From Anaeramoeba flamelloides (taxonomy: Eukaryota > Metamonada > Anaeramoebidae): a DNA stretch of 64,000 bases. The position numbers and the translations under genes were made by a program. A model generated the notes under the pieces. It was given only the letters and a program-made list of their open reading frames with translations, searched no databases and had not been told where the DNA came from. Location of the stretch: NCBI GenBank assembly GCA_027625915.1, contig JANTQA010000012.1, forward strand, positions 4,548,501-4,612,500. Direction: 5' to 3'. Numbering within the stretch: position 1 is the first letter of the stretch; each line of letters opens with the position of its first letter. Positions 11,267 to 22,599 of this stretch are shown here, in pieces.

Positions 11267-11860
11267 ATGGAAACTGAGTCGGAAGGTAACTCTTTTTCTT
11301 TTTCTTTTTTTTGAATTTTAACAAGATCCCAAAACCAAGTCTTGAATCTTTCAAATAAATTCTAAAATTAATTAACAGAATCAGAAGAATCAGAAGAGTC
11401 TGAAGAGTCAGACGTATCAGATGAGTCAGAAGAATCAGATGTAAAAGAGAAAAAGAAGAAAAATAAAGAAGAATCAGAGGAATCTGAAGATATAATTGGT
11501 TCCGAAGAATCTGAAGAAGAAAAAGAAGAAGAAGAAGAAGAAAAAAATATTATACCACAAAAAAGGATCAAGAATTTAAGTCAACCACAAAACACATCAA
11601 ATTTTGTAGTGCCTTCATTATCCCGGATCGATGTTCTCAATTCACCAAAAAATGTAATTAAATATTTTAATCTTAAAACTGCAATTCTTTTTTCACAAAA
11701 ACATACACTGAAAATTAAATATTTTGGGTCTTCAAAAACAAAACAAACTGTGAATAAAATTTTAATTATTATTACAAGTACAATACGGTTTCTTTTATAT
11801 GAAAGAAAGATAACCATTTGGGAAAAAAAGTCCAACACGATTATTAATTGGGAACACTAA
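11267..11860 (+). CDS. Acidic Ser/Glu-rich hypothetical protein, 3' end in a MITE
   Basis: Two exons are supported: 11267-11285 (METESE plus one base) and from 11379, joined across a 93-bp GT-AG intron (GTAACT...TTAACAG) in phase 1. The protein starts with an acidic tract of Ser-Glu-Glu and Asp repeats (about residues 1-70), broken by the basic KEKKKKNKEE, then has a more ordered segment (NFVVPSLSRIDVLNSPKNV, FNLKTAILFSQKHTLKIKY). The acidic tail style recalls chromatin or nucleolar proteins, but I do not recognise a family. The frame runs into the MITE that begins at 11814, so the last residues (TIWEKKSNTIINWEH) are element-derived. The true 3' end may use a splice site before this. Upstream exons are possible. 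Confidence 0.45.
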
Positions 11861-12491
11861 TAGAAACGTGAAAACGAAAAGTAAAACCTATCAATAAAAG
11901 AAAAAAATAAATGACTAAAGACCAAATGGTGTATTCAAGAAAAAGACTTGTTTTTTTAATACTATCTTTTTGGTAAGGGTTTTTTTTTTTGATTGATCTA
12001 TCATTAAAATTCTAATAGAAAAAAATTGACTACTATTATTTTCCAATTAAAAAATGAAAATTTTTAGTTCACATTCCAAAATATTTTTCTGGTTTATAAG
12101 TCGAAGAAAATCCCACAATCTTAACAACATCGTTTAGAAATGATATTTTTAGACAACAAATTAAACTTCCTAATGAAACTCTAAGACATAATTTTTACTC
12201 TGCTATTATGATTGTAGAAGTTATAATTAATATTCATTTTGGAAACTTTAAATAAAAATTTTCATTTATTAATTGAAAAATAACAGTATTTTTGCGATCT
12301 CCAAAACCACACCAACACTTTGGATAACCAATTAGAATTTTATTGTTTTTGTTGATTTGATTGGCAAAAATAATATAATGGATTATTATTTGAAGTTAAT
12401 TTATTTCTTCTTTGAATTGAATTTACTTTTGCTTTTCATTTTCTATTCATGTTCCCAATTAAAAATCAAGCTGAACTTTTTTTCCCGAAGG
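11814..12491 (-). mobile_element. MITE family 1, copy B, interrupted by another MITE
   Basis: In reverse orientation relative to copy A. The left end CCATTTGGGAAAAAAAGT follows TAA, and the right end is ACTTTTTTTCCCGAAGG. Both subterminal blocks are recognisable (TTAATTGGGAACACTAATAG and ATGTTCCCAATTAA), as is the interior GATCTCCAAAACCACACCAA. The element is longer than copy A because a different element sits at 12033-12286. Diverged, so older than copy A. Confidence 0.7.
12033..12286. mobile_element. MITE family 2, copy 1, nested in family 1
   Basis: Inverted ends CTATTATTTTCCAATTAAAA and, reversed, CTGTTATTTTTCAATTAATA, flanked by TA on each side (12031-12032 and 12287-12288). It splits the surrounding family 1 MITE, whose halves rejoin across it. 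The interior has a plus-strand open stretch (about 12110-12256; TSFRNDIFRQQIKLPNETLR then HNFYSAIMIVEV) of protein-like composition not present in the other copy at 62580. Confidence 0.7.
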
Positions 12492-13739
12492 ATTAGGATT
12501 TATTATATTTTGTTTTATAACCCTCGCCTAAAATTTAATTTAGATTCATAAAAGAGAATATCAATAACAAAGTTTTTTTTACAGATCAATTAGTGGATTT
12601 CAAATTGATTTTGCTCTATTAAAAAAAAACCAATAAATCTGACAAAAAATAGTAAAATTACGAAAAATTTTCAACAAATTCAATTTATAATTTAAATTTA
12701 CTTCAAATACCAAGTAATTTACCTTCAAAATTGATTTGTCAATTGATATTTTCCTTGTAAAATGTATTGTGTTTTTTTGCTGAAAACTTATTATCTAGAT
12801 AAAAAAATCCTTTGACCATTGGTTAAATATACAATACTTCCATACTGAAATCTTAATTATTGGGATAGATTGGGCCAGATTTTGAATTAAAATAATAAGA
12901 AGAGGGGAATATAAAGAATAGTTATGACCAATTCCTGATAATTATTAAACTTATTTGTTGAATTTTTCAAAGTTTTTGTTTTGATAAAATCATTTTTTTA
13001 GGAAAAAGATTCTTAAGGAGTTATTCTAAATTGAATTTCAATTCATTTTGAGATGGTTCAAGTAATTTAATTGTTGGCATGTCTTTTTTGTAACTCTTCT
13101 AATAATGGTGGTAAAATTTAAAAGTATTGTTTTTAAAAAATTTTTTCCAACAAATTTCTTCTTTTTATTTTTCTTTATTCTTTCTCTCTTTTATCTTTTC
13201 CAAAAAATACAGTAACCTGCCTTAAAGACCCTTAGTTAAATTAAAATTACAAAAAAAATAAGCTGAGTCAATAAAAGTATTTTAAAATATGTTCCGATAA
13301 ACTAGTACGAAAAAATATAATTGAAAAACTCCCAGTTAGACAAAACTCTCCTTTCATTAATTTTTCATCATTAATAATAAATTTTATTTACAATATAATC
13401 AAAACTTCAAATTCTTGAGGCTATTGTATTTATTGTTGTTAATAGTACCACCTTTTTTTAAAAAGTTCCTAGTTGAGAAAAAAAAGGTATTTTCTGGTAA
13501 AAAAATCCAAAGAAACGGATGGATGATTTTTAGTTTAATTCAACTTGGAGATATTTACTTTGGTAGATAATAACTTATAGTTTTGAAAATGCTATAGACA
13601 TCTAATAAAATTGAAATATAGAAAAAAAAATTACTAATGATAAATATTCCGTGTACAAGGTTAACCAGAATTTAAAAGTATAGAGTAAAATTTATAGATT
13701 TTGCACTATTCTTTTGAATTCAGGAAAACCTAACGAAAG

Positions 13740-14010
13740 TGTCTGCCAAGTGCCGTAGAGTGCCTATGTTTTCTTGAGGTTTTCTGTTTTATTTTTTAAG
13801 TGTTCTAGGTTTTTTTGAGGTTTTCTATTTTATTTGTGAAGTGTTATAGGTTTATTTCAAAAGTACTAAAAAACCTAACGAAAATCTATTGATTTTCCAA
13901 TAAACAGAAAACTCAAGAAAACCTAATGGTGTTTTTTTTTACTTTTTGGAATAAACCGAAAATTTCTTCAATTTTCTGTTCATTTCAAAAATTCAAAAAA
14001 ACCTAACGAA
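13740..14010. repeat. Hairpin mosaic (family H), partial copy
   Basis: Contains GTGCCGTAGAGTGCCTATG, then TTCTTGAGGTTTTCTG, a T-rich/A-rich palindrome and AAACAGAAAACTCAAGAAAA. The arms are complementary to segments at 14930-15040 as well as to each other. No coding capacity. Confidence 0.5.
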
Positions 14011-14463
14011 AAAATCAAAAAAATATTTTTTTTTCAATTTAATTTTTAAGTTTATTTCAAAAATTCTTTCTAAAATTGTCCAAATAATTGATTTCCCATT
14101 TGAAAGATGTTTATTAAATTTAAAGTGCTTTTGAAAGATATTATTGTAACCACTTAACTTTTAATGGTGGAAAAAAAAATATTCAAATTTTTTACTATTA
14201 AATTTGAAAAAAATCTTAATAAAATTGGATTTTCCAACTTAAATTTGTCAATATCTTGAAAAAGAATTTTTGATCCAAGATCTTTTATTAACCAACAGTG
14301 TTCATTATAAGTGAATTTATCAAAAAGTGAAATTAGTAAATATTTAATGTTTTTTTTTGAAAAATTTTTTTCATAATAGTGAAGTCAAAAATACAGAGTA
14401 TTTCCATTTTTATTTTACACAAAAAATTCACAAAAATAATAAAAATAAAAATTAATTTGTTTA

Positions 14464-15115
14464 AAGCAATTTTAAAAAAGTGAGGACTTTTTTTTTTTTT
14501 TAAGATTTTGCAAGGATTAAAACTTTTTTAAAGTTTTTTATTTTAATAAAACATGAGTACTTTTTTTTAAAAAAAGTACTTTTCTTCCCACCCCACATTT
14601 AAAGATTGTCCCTTCACTTTTTAAAACAATAAAACTTTCAAAAAGTTATAATTCTGAAAAATTTTTCACTTTTTTAAAACAGAAAATTTGTTAAAAATTT
14701 TAAAAAAGTTCTCACTTTTTAAAACCCTAAATACAATTTTAGAGTTTCTGGGAGTGCCTCCAAGTGTCGTAGAGTGTCGTAGAGTGCCTAGGTTTTTTTT
14801 TTAAATTTAAGGAATTAAAAAAAAACCCAACGGCGGCTTTCTTGAGGTTTTCTGTTTTATTTGTGAAATCTACCGATTTTCGTTAGGTTTTTTTGAGTTT
14901 TCTATTTATTTGGAAAATCAATAGATTTTCGAAATAAAACAGAAAACCACAAAAAAACCTAGAACACTCCAGAAATAAAATAGAAAACCTCAAAAAAACC
15001 TAGAAAACTTCACAAATAAACAGAAAACTCAAGAAAACCTAACAGCAAACAGGAGGTAATTTTGTTGAATCACCTCTGCACAACAATAAAAAAAAAGCAC
15101 TCACTTTTTTAAAAA
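14464..15115. mobile_element. MITE-like element, family 4, copy 3, interrupted
   Basis: The left end TTTTAAAAAAGTGAGGAC and, reversed, the right end TTTTTAAAAAAGTGAGTGC are inverted. Removing 14751-15050 leaves an element of about 350 bp. The sequence on both sides of that insert (ACAATTTTAGAGTTTC and AGGAGGTAATTTTGTTGAAT) is contiguous at 44661-44720, which confirms the interruption. Confidence 0.6.
14751..15050. mobile_element. 300-bp foldback insert, hairpin mosaic family H
   Basis: Starts GAGTGCCTCCAAGTGTCGTAG and ends CAAGAAAACCTAACAGCAAAC. Internal arms TTGAGGTTTTCTGTTTTATT and AAACAGAAAACTCAAGAAAA are complementary. The uninterrupted target is at about 44661-44745. This shows that the hairpin mosaic can behave as a discrete inserted unit. 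Exact ends are uncertain by a few bases, and no clear target duplication is seen. Confidence 0.6.
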
Positions 15116-15800
15116 GGCTGTAATAAAAAATTGATCCAAAACATTTTACTACGTTTAATTTCGTTTCACATTTTGTGAATTTTATATTCCCAATTCATCA
15201 ATTATTGTAAAAATATTGCAAAAATACCAGTAAAAAATAAAATTTTATATTGCTTCAGACACAATATTAAAATAGCAAGGTGGTTCAAGAAATATTGATT
15301 TTAAAAATTTCACAAAATTAATTTTGCATGTATCATATAACACAATGTTCTCATGTTTTGTGAATTGCCTTGGAATAGATTCTTTCAAAATCTATGACAT
15401 TGACAATTCAAACAAAAATAAATATTTATTTTCAACATCTTTAGGGTATTAGAGAAATACAAATTAGTGTTTTGATATTATTTTTTAAAATTTCGTTTCA
15501 AAAAACTTTTTTTAAATTTTTTATGTCTGTTCACAAAATTATAAAACATTTTTTAATCATTTTTTTATTTTTAACAAAAGAATTTGATTAAATTTAATTT
15601 ACCAATAATTAATTATCAAAATTTCAAATTTTATTTTTTATTTTTTTAAACATTTATGATAATGATAAAACCTTTCAATAATTTTATTTCTAACCCCACC
15701 CATTAAACATTTTTCTTTTTTGATATTAAATAAATAACAACAACAACAATAACAATATAATACAATAACAATATAATAATAATAATCATTATAATAATAG

Positions 15801-16428
15801 GAGCTTAATTCAGTTATCAATGATGTTGTAAGACTCTTTTTATTCCAATCAAGGACAGAATCAACGATTAGCCGAAGCATGATAAGTAAAGTTATTAATC
15901 AACACCCATACCGACATAGAAGATTATTTTCATTTGTACTTAACTTGACAAGAGTAAAATTACTAGCAAATTTTGGACTCCGAGTTAAACGATTGCGAAA
16001 TACCAAAAATTATTTTATAGTTTTTAATCCATATTCAAAATATTTAAATCGAGTGCTTCCAAATAAATCAAGAATTAATCAGGCCGAATGGGGGCTTTTG
16101 ATGGTCATTCTTGGGTTGATTATACTTTATAAAGGATCAATAAAAAAAAAAGAATTGAGTATGAACCTTGAAAAATTAGGTGTTGCATTAACCGATCAAA
16201 ACCACCCAATATTTGGCGATTGCTCTGCAACTTTAAAAAAGATTTGAAAAAACTTATTTTATCGTAAAACATAGTGAATCCAGAGGAGAAGAAAATATTG
16301 AAATTTATCGTCTTGGAGAAAGAGCATTGGATGAAATTAAAATAGAAAACATTCAAAAATTCTTAAGTCAAGATATTTTTCGTGATAAAATCCAAACAAA
16401 AAAAAATCAAAATAAAAACAAAAATTAA
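15801..16428 (+). CDS. MAGE-domain protein, Nse3-like (SMC5/6 complex); 5' exon missing, frame break
   Basis: The exon opens after an acceptor (ATAATAG at 15794-15800) as ELNSVINDVVRLFLFQSRT, matching the start of a MAGE homology domain. The core signature follows: QAEWGLLMVILGLIILYKGS, then KKKELSMNLEKLGV and HPIFGD. Single-copy MAGE proteins of protists are usually Nse3, which with Nse1 and Nse4 binds DNA and the SMC5/6 heads in DNA repair; that role is inferred. At a six-A run (16235-16240) the frame shifts by +1: the first frame stops at 16247, while the other continues with FEKTYFIVKHSESRGEENI and on to RDKIQTKKNQNKNKN. One A fewer would restore the domain, so a homopolymer sequencing error is the simplest explanation, otherwise a recent pseudogene. 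About 208 residues in this exon. The in-frame ATG at 15879 lies inside the domain and is not the true start. Confidence 0.75.
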
Positions 16429-17508
16429 ATTTTCTTTTTAGGTAGATCTTATTTTTCGTTATTCCGTTATTATTTTAAAATGATCAGTTTTAGGTTTTTT
16501 CCATTATTTTTTTAGAGTTTCCTTTTTTTTCTCCCTAAAAATGAATTTTTTTTTTTTTTTTTTAAATTAAAAAGTGAGAAGAAGAAAAATAATTGCTGAT
16601 TCTGATTCTAATTTTGTGGGTATAGTATCAAAGAAGAGAAATTATGATCGTAGTTTAACTACTTATTATCTGTAATTACCTTGTAAAAGTATTAACCTCT
16701 GGTGAATATGATAAAATTGTTTTGTAATGGAATAAACTTCTGTAAAGTTAGGTATTATGTAAACGTATTGGCATGATGATATTTTTGATATAATTTACAT
16801 ATAAGAAAAAAACCAAAGATCTCTTCAACGCTTGGGCTACAAAAAAAAAAGAATTTTTAAATTAAGTTTTTATCTTTTTTTTATTTTATTCTTTTCCTCT
16901 TTTTTCTTTCTTACTTTTCTTTCACTTTATTCTGGGTATATTATTAAATATCAAAATTAGTCAAATTTATTTTTTAACAAGTATTTTGAAAAAGTTTATT
17001 GATTATTTTCATCTCTATGATAGTCTTAAAGAGTTTTTAATGATTGAGAGGAAAAAGTAAAACTTATAAACTATATTTCATAATAAATGCCCCATGTTAC
17101 ATTTGTATTATGAATTATATTTGTATCGTTTTGAAGTTTTTCCACTCACAACGAAAAGTTTGCAAATAAATCATTTTTTTCCTTACAATAGTAAAAAATA
17201 TATAAATTCGGGCACCCAGTACCCCACTCTGAGAGTTGTGAAAACCAATTATTAATCACGGAATGTGGAATTTTTATCTATTTGATAATCTTAATATGGG
17301 GTTTTTGCTCCACCTGTGTATTCGGGACTTGGATAGTTTCTATTTGTCATGAAAATGATAAATTTATTTTTTATATATATTTTAATTATTTTTCTTCTTC
17401 TCTCTTTTTTATTTGATGATTTTTCTTTAATTACTCCTTTCTAGAAATGAAATAAATAAAATAAATCATTTTTTCTCTTTTTTAAATTTTCCACAGTATT
17501 TTGTTAAA

Positions 17509-17628
17509 ATGGAAAATGAAAATGAAAATTTGGAAAGAAGTAAAAGATCAATTAATGAAAAAATCGGTTTCAAATATGAAAAAGAGATTAGATTTAGTGA
17601 TTCAAATGCAAATAGAATTGATAAATAG
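17509..17628 (+). CDS. Short hypothetical ORF
   Basis: Thirty-nine codons (MENENENLERSKRSINEKI then GFKYEKEIRFSDSNANRIDK), preceded by an acceptor-like TTTTCCACAG ten bases before the ATG region. Composition is more protein-like than neighbouring AT-rich sequence. It could be a tiny gene or the first coding exon of something larger. No family recognised. Confidence 0.2.
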   Translation: MENENENLERSKRSINEKIGFKYEKEIRFSDSNANRIDK

Positions 17629-18649
17629 GTTTTATTAATTTTTTAAAATTTCTTTTTTTTATTTAATTCCTCTTTCAAAATAGTATATCCCAATTTTTTT
17701 AATGTTTTTTTTTATTTTTATTTATTTTATTTTTAGATGAAAAATAAATACCTCTTGAGTATAGGACTGAATATTAAAATAGAAATTTTTATATAATAGA
17801 TAACTTCAATTATTAAAAATATTTTTCTTTCAAATTTGATTTGTAATGGGCCAATGGTTTTGAAATAGAATTTATTTTGTGATCAGCTAGATTTTATTAC
17901 TTGAATTGTAAAAAGTGTTTAGGGTTTTGAAATTTCTTTTCAATTTTAATTATTTTAAGGGAACAACTTCTTTCAAAGAGATGAACAAAATTAAAGTGTA
18001 CTATTATTGTGCATCTATCGACTTAGTTCTCTATGTTTTAAATATCTTATAAAAAAAAAACGATCATAAAGTATTCCTATTTGGTGATCTCATAAATAAA
18101 AAAGGATTTTTTGTATTAGAAAAAAAAGGATGAATTTCTAAAAATAATCTGTACTTCACCATAAATTTGAAATGTGAAATACCAATGTTTGGACTCTAAA
18201 GTTGCAAAATATCTTTTTTAAATTTGTCACAAAATGTTAGATTATTTTTTAAATAATACAATTTTTTTTAAAAATTATAAAATCTAACCAATAGATTCAT
18301 TTGATAAATTATTTAGCAAATATTAGAAGTATATTGTTATTACAATTAACTTTATAAAAAGGAAACAAACCTAATCAGTCTTTGGATTTTTGTGTAGATT
18401 ATTATTGATTCAATCCTGGAAATTAAAAAATTATAAAAATAGTTTTCTTTTGGGAGTTCACACATATGAATTATTAGATCCTAGAATATTAATAATTTAG
18501 TGTCTCTTTTTAAAAATGGAAAAGGAACTATCAAAAAAAAATATTCCAAAATGACAATTAATAATTGTGATCATTAGTAAAAAATATAATAATTTATTGT
18601 TCAAAATTATTTATAATAGATTTTTTTAAAGACAGGTCAACCATGTCCC

Positions 18650-18935
18650 ACTAATATCATTTGAACAAAATTACAGCAGACTTTGATTATTGATGGATCG
18701 ATGAAGAGGCTAATCCCTTCAGACTAGTATATTACCTTGTCTTTGGTTGTTTTACAGTATGTATTTAATGAACGAACATGATATCTACATCCTTTACTTG
18801 AGTATTATCTACAACAAAACAATTTGTACAAATATTTTTGATCCACCATGAGTATGTCAAAAAGCTAAAATTAAAAGAGATACCAATTTATCATGTGCAC
18901 TGTTATGATTCTGTGACAGATGTTTTTAAAATCTA
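18650..18935 (+). mobile_element. Possible decayed MULE-type transposase fragment
   Basis: Plus-strand frames give LIIDGSMKRLIPSD, then FNER and YLHPLLEYYLQQNNLYKYF with stops between. This pattern resembles the first catalytic Asp region of Mutator-like transposases (a DGTFK motif followed by a hydrophobic block, a P-containing segment and a K/N-Y-F ending). No terminal repeats found. The match is by eye and partial. Confidence 0.3.
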
Positions 18936-19134
18936 TGGGTTTTTTTAAACTTTTATCAAATTTATATTTTGAAAAAAGTGATAAATTTTTCTGAATTAAA
19001 ACTTTTTAAAAGTTTTCTCTTTTAATAAATTAATGAATCCGACTTTCAATTTGATATACAGGTTGGGACCTGAAGGAAAGCACTTTTTAAAAATAAAGTT
19101 ATCTTTTTATTAAAACATAATACTTTAATAAGGT

Positions 19135-19699
19135 TTTAAGGTTAACAATCCCATAAATTTGAAAGAAGATTATATTACATAGGGTGTAGTCACTTGTTAA
19201 TTTGGTTCTTAGCTGATCGATCTTGGATTTGGTATGAGTTTTAAAAGTGGTTCAAAATGGTAATTTTTGACAATTTAATTTTTTTTTTTATCCGAAATTC
19301 GAAATCAAGAGTATAAGATTAATTGATTGGTAGGTGCTCAAGAATAACTTTTAAATTTTTGTGTTGGAAAAGAAAAATTTCATTTATCTTTTTTTTCAAT
19401 TAACTTGATGAAAAAAATTTTGTTTTTAAAAGCACCAAATAAACCCAAACCTAATTAAAAATTTCGATCAACAACCCAAAAAACGCATTTTATTATAACT
19501 TAAGTTCCAGCTAATTAATTTTACACTCTTCAATTCGGATTTCGGATAAAAGAAAATTAAATTGTCAAAAATTGCCAGTTTGAATCACTTTTAAAACTCA
19601 TACCAAATCCAAGATCGAACAGGTAAGAACCAAATTAACAAGTAAATACACCCTATGTAATATAATCTTCTTCCAAGTTTCAGGGATTGTAAACCTTAA
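19135..19699. mobile_element. Long foldback element
   Basis: Two inverted arms of about 200 bp, 19135-19350 and 19500-19699, separated by about 150 bp. Shared blocks include AAGATTATATTACATAGGGT, ATCTTGGATTTGGTATGAG and TTTTTGACAATTTAATTTT, matched with few differences. The outer ends are TTAAGGTTAACAATCCC and, reversed, TTAAGGTTTACAATCCC. No coding capacity. Either a foldback/MITE or a transcribed hairpin. Confidence 0.75.
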
Positions 19700-20336
19700 T
19701 TCTAGTGAAATCATAAAAAAAAAGTCTTCACTTTTTGAGAAGAGCTTGAAACATTTTTAAACAATTTTTTTATTTTTAGATATCAAGAGAAACACAGTCG
19801 TTTTATTAAATATGAGAAATTTCCTCAACTTGTCCAGAAAAAGAACGAATTGAATTTAAAATTAAGGAACAATCGTGGAAAATTCATTGATACTTTTTTT
19901 TCTTTTGGCTTTCCCTTATTTCTTTTTATTCTTTTCCTATCTTAGAAAATTTTTCCGAGAAATTACTTTCAAGTCACTACATGTTACAGACTTTACTGGG
20001 GTGGAAAGTTCTTTGAAATTTTTTGTTTTGAAAAGGCTTTTGAAGGAGAATTAAGAGATAAACAATCCAATTTTCTCAATTAGAAATATTTTAAACAGAA
20101 AATACCAATAATTGAAACTTTTTTTTATAAAACATTCTCAAATGAATGTAAAAATACAACAAGAAAACTAATAAGCAATTATTTGAATTGTCATAAAAAG
20201 ATTTCTTTTTTTAAATTTTTTGAAAATTTTGGTAAAAATTGTTGGAAATGCAAAATCATTTTTTACATTTTGTACTTTTATTATTTATTTCTTAATTTTT
20301 CAAAATAATTTTAAAAAAACTTACAATTCAACAAAA

Positions 20337-20633
20337 ATGAGCAAAAGAAACCAAACCAAAAGACAACCCAAAAACTATCGAACAAAACAAAAAGAATACA
20401 TGGACACATTAGAAGGGCGTGTCGAAGAACTTGAAAGCGAAAATACAGGATTTCGAATCAAAGAAAGCGCACTGAAGTCAGAAATAAATACCTTGTCTGA
20501 GCAACTGGATTACTTCCAAGGCTTTATGAACAAAATGATGTCGCTCGTTTATAAAAATGTTTCTTCATCAAAAATGCCAGAAAATTACATTCCAGATATT
20601 GACTTTGAAATGGAAGAGAAAGAATATAACTAA
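20337..20633 (+). CDS. bZIP-like leucine-zipper protein
   Basis: 98 residues from the first ATG. A longer open frame reaches back to 20220, but that part is T-rich leader. A basic stretch (residues 2-20, SKRNQTKRQPKNYRTKQKEY) runs without a break into a coiled coil with leucine-type residues every seven positions: L25, L32, F39, L46, L53, F60. This is the layout of a bZIP transcription factor. The invariant Asn and Ala of the basic region are not at their usual positions (Thr and Pro instead), although the Tyr-Arg and Lys residues fit. The tail is short and acidic (DIDFEMEEKEYN). It could bind DNA with altered specificity, act as a dimerising partner, or be another small coiled-coil protein. 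Confidence 0.55.
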   Translation: MSKRNQTKRQPKNYRTKQKEYMDTLEGRVEELESENTGFRIKESALKSEINTLSEQLDYFQGFMNKMMSLVYKNVSSSKMPENYIPDIDFEMEEKEYN

Positions 20634-22599
20634 AGCACTTGTTATGCTATTTGCTGTTTTTAATCAAAAAATTCTTTTTCTTTTTCTTTTTTTTTTTTTT
20701 TTTTTTTTTGGTGCTTTTGTTGAACAAAAAATTACAAAACGATGAATAAAGTTCAACTTATCAAGCAAACCAAAGAAAAAAAAAAAAAATATTTTTCTTT
20801 TTATTTCTCCGTTATTGAAATACTTTGGTTACAAAACACACAAATTTAACAAATAAATTGTTTAATTATTTTTTTAATAAGATTGATTTGTTAAACCAAA
20901 TTAGCCTTTGCTATTTTTTTTTTATCCCAAAATTATAAATAACAAACAAGTTCTTGGCTCAAGAAATTTTTCTCTTTAAATTGATTTCTACAACACCAAT
21001 AGAGTAAACCATTTCTGGATATCAATAGAAAGGAGATCTAAATTGATTTTTTAAGTTTGGTTAATCATAAAATTATCAATTACACTTTAAAGTTAAGGGG
21101 ATACATTAATTTAGATTTACTTTTCATTTTCAGTAATTATTTCAAATAATAAAGTCTTTTCCGGATATTCCTTAGATCCACATTTACCTTTTATGTCTAC
21201 AGTAATACTCTTTGAAAAATTCACTCTTTTTTCACAAACTGGAAGAAATCTTCGAAAAAAGATCCTTTTAATAGAAATTTTTTTTTGAGACAGACTCTTT
21301 GGAAGATTTATCCTGCTTTGAGGAGAAATAGTTATTTTTCAAAAGACTACCATAAGAAAAAAAGGCAAATATGAAATTAACGAATTATTTTAATGTGTAT
21401 TTTGTTTTAAGTAAATAACTTTTTATTATTAACTAAAGCGAACAATTTGACAAAGTGTTTCTATTTTTTTCACCATTTTCTTTTTTTTCAACAAAAGTAT
21501 ACCAATTTTTTTTAGATGATTTTTATATAAAATATCTAATAGTAAACCAAGTCTTGTCTTATCTGATTTTTGGCAAAAGTCATAAATAAAAATAATCTGA
21601 AATGGAAATAAATTTTGTTTTACTAACACCATTAGAAAGAATTTATGTATGTTATGATTACTGTTAATTGTAAAATAAAAAGATTAAAATTTTCATTCAG
21701 CTATCCAAAAAAATCATACCCAAGAATTAAGATAAAATATAAAAGTTCACAATTCAAAAAAGTGATATTAATGATTTGAGCTGATTTAAAGAATTAAAAA
21801 ATAGAAAATTTACACGATTTGTAATAATACTTGGTTTGTGATTTTTGGAAAGCAGAATGAAAATTTTGTTCGATTTATTTTGCTACAAATAGTAATAAAA
21901 AATTGTTCATAATTGAAATAAACATATTCACATTCTATTTTTTTTTTTTTTTTTTTATGAATTAATTCAATTGATCTTGTTTTGATGTATTCAATATTAT
22001 TCTTATGAAGGTGAATTAATCAGTTATCCAATGTATTCCTAAATGTGATTCAAGAAATTTTTGTTTATATTTTTTTTTTTTGATTTTATTCTGTTTAAAC
22101 CTATGATATTTTCATCATTATACGTACTGATTTTAAAACTTCAATTTTTTGGAATCCTTTTACTAATTTATTTTAAACTTTTAATAGTGTTTTGAATATT
22201 TTCGATTGTAAAGAAAATATCCATATTTAAAAACCAATTAAACTTTTTATATTTAAAATTTTTATTAATAAAACTCTTTTAACTTGGTTTAATTATTATT
22301 TTATAATCTAAATAGAATATTAATCAATTATCTCTTTATTGTTTAAAAAATATTTGATTATTTAAGTATTATTAAACCATTTTTTTTTTTTTTTTTAAAA
22401 ATATTTTTATAAATTCTAAAATCTATTTCATCAATGAATTTATTCAAAATGTTCTTTTATTTTTTCAAATGTAAATTAATTACGTTTATATTATTGAAAA
22501 TTTTGTTCATTAATATATCAATTTTGTTTTTTTCTTTAGAAATATTCAACCTGACTGAAATGTTCTTATTTTTATTACTCTTGATCCAAAATTTATTAT

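Larger units (their letters stand above)
12492..15800. other. Intergenic; 5' exon of the MAGE-like gene not found
   Basis: AT-rich, with hairpin-mosaic sequence at 13740-14010 and a composite MITE at 14464-15115. The MAGE-like gene starting at 15801 needs an upstream exon somewhere here, but none can be supported. A short AAC/AAT repeat precedes the acceptor at about 15735-15798. Confidence 0.45.
16429..20336. other. Intergenic, with transposon remnants
   Basis: A plus-strand stretch at about 16576-16674 (RRRKIIADSDSNFVGIVSKK) looks exon-like but is isolated. There is a short ORF at 17509-17628, a hairpin-family start at 17207 (TTCGGGCACCCAGTACCCC), a MULE-like remnant at 18650-18935 and a long foldback at 19135-19699. 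Otherwise AT-rich. Confidence 0.45.
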
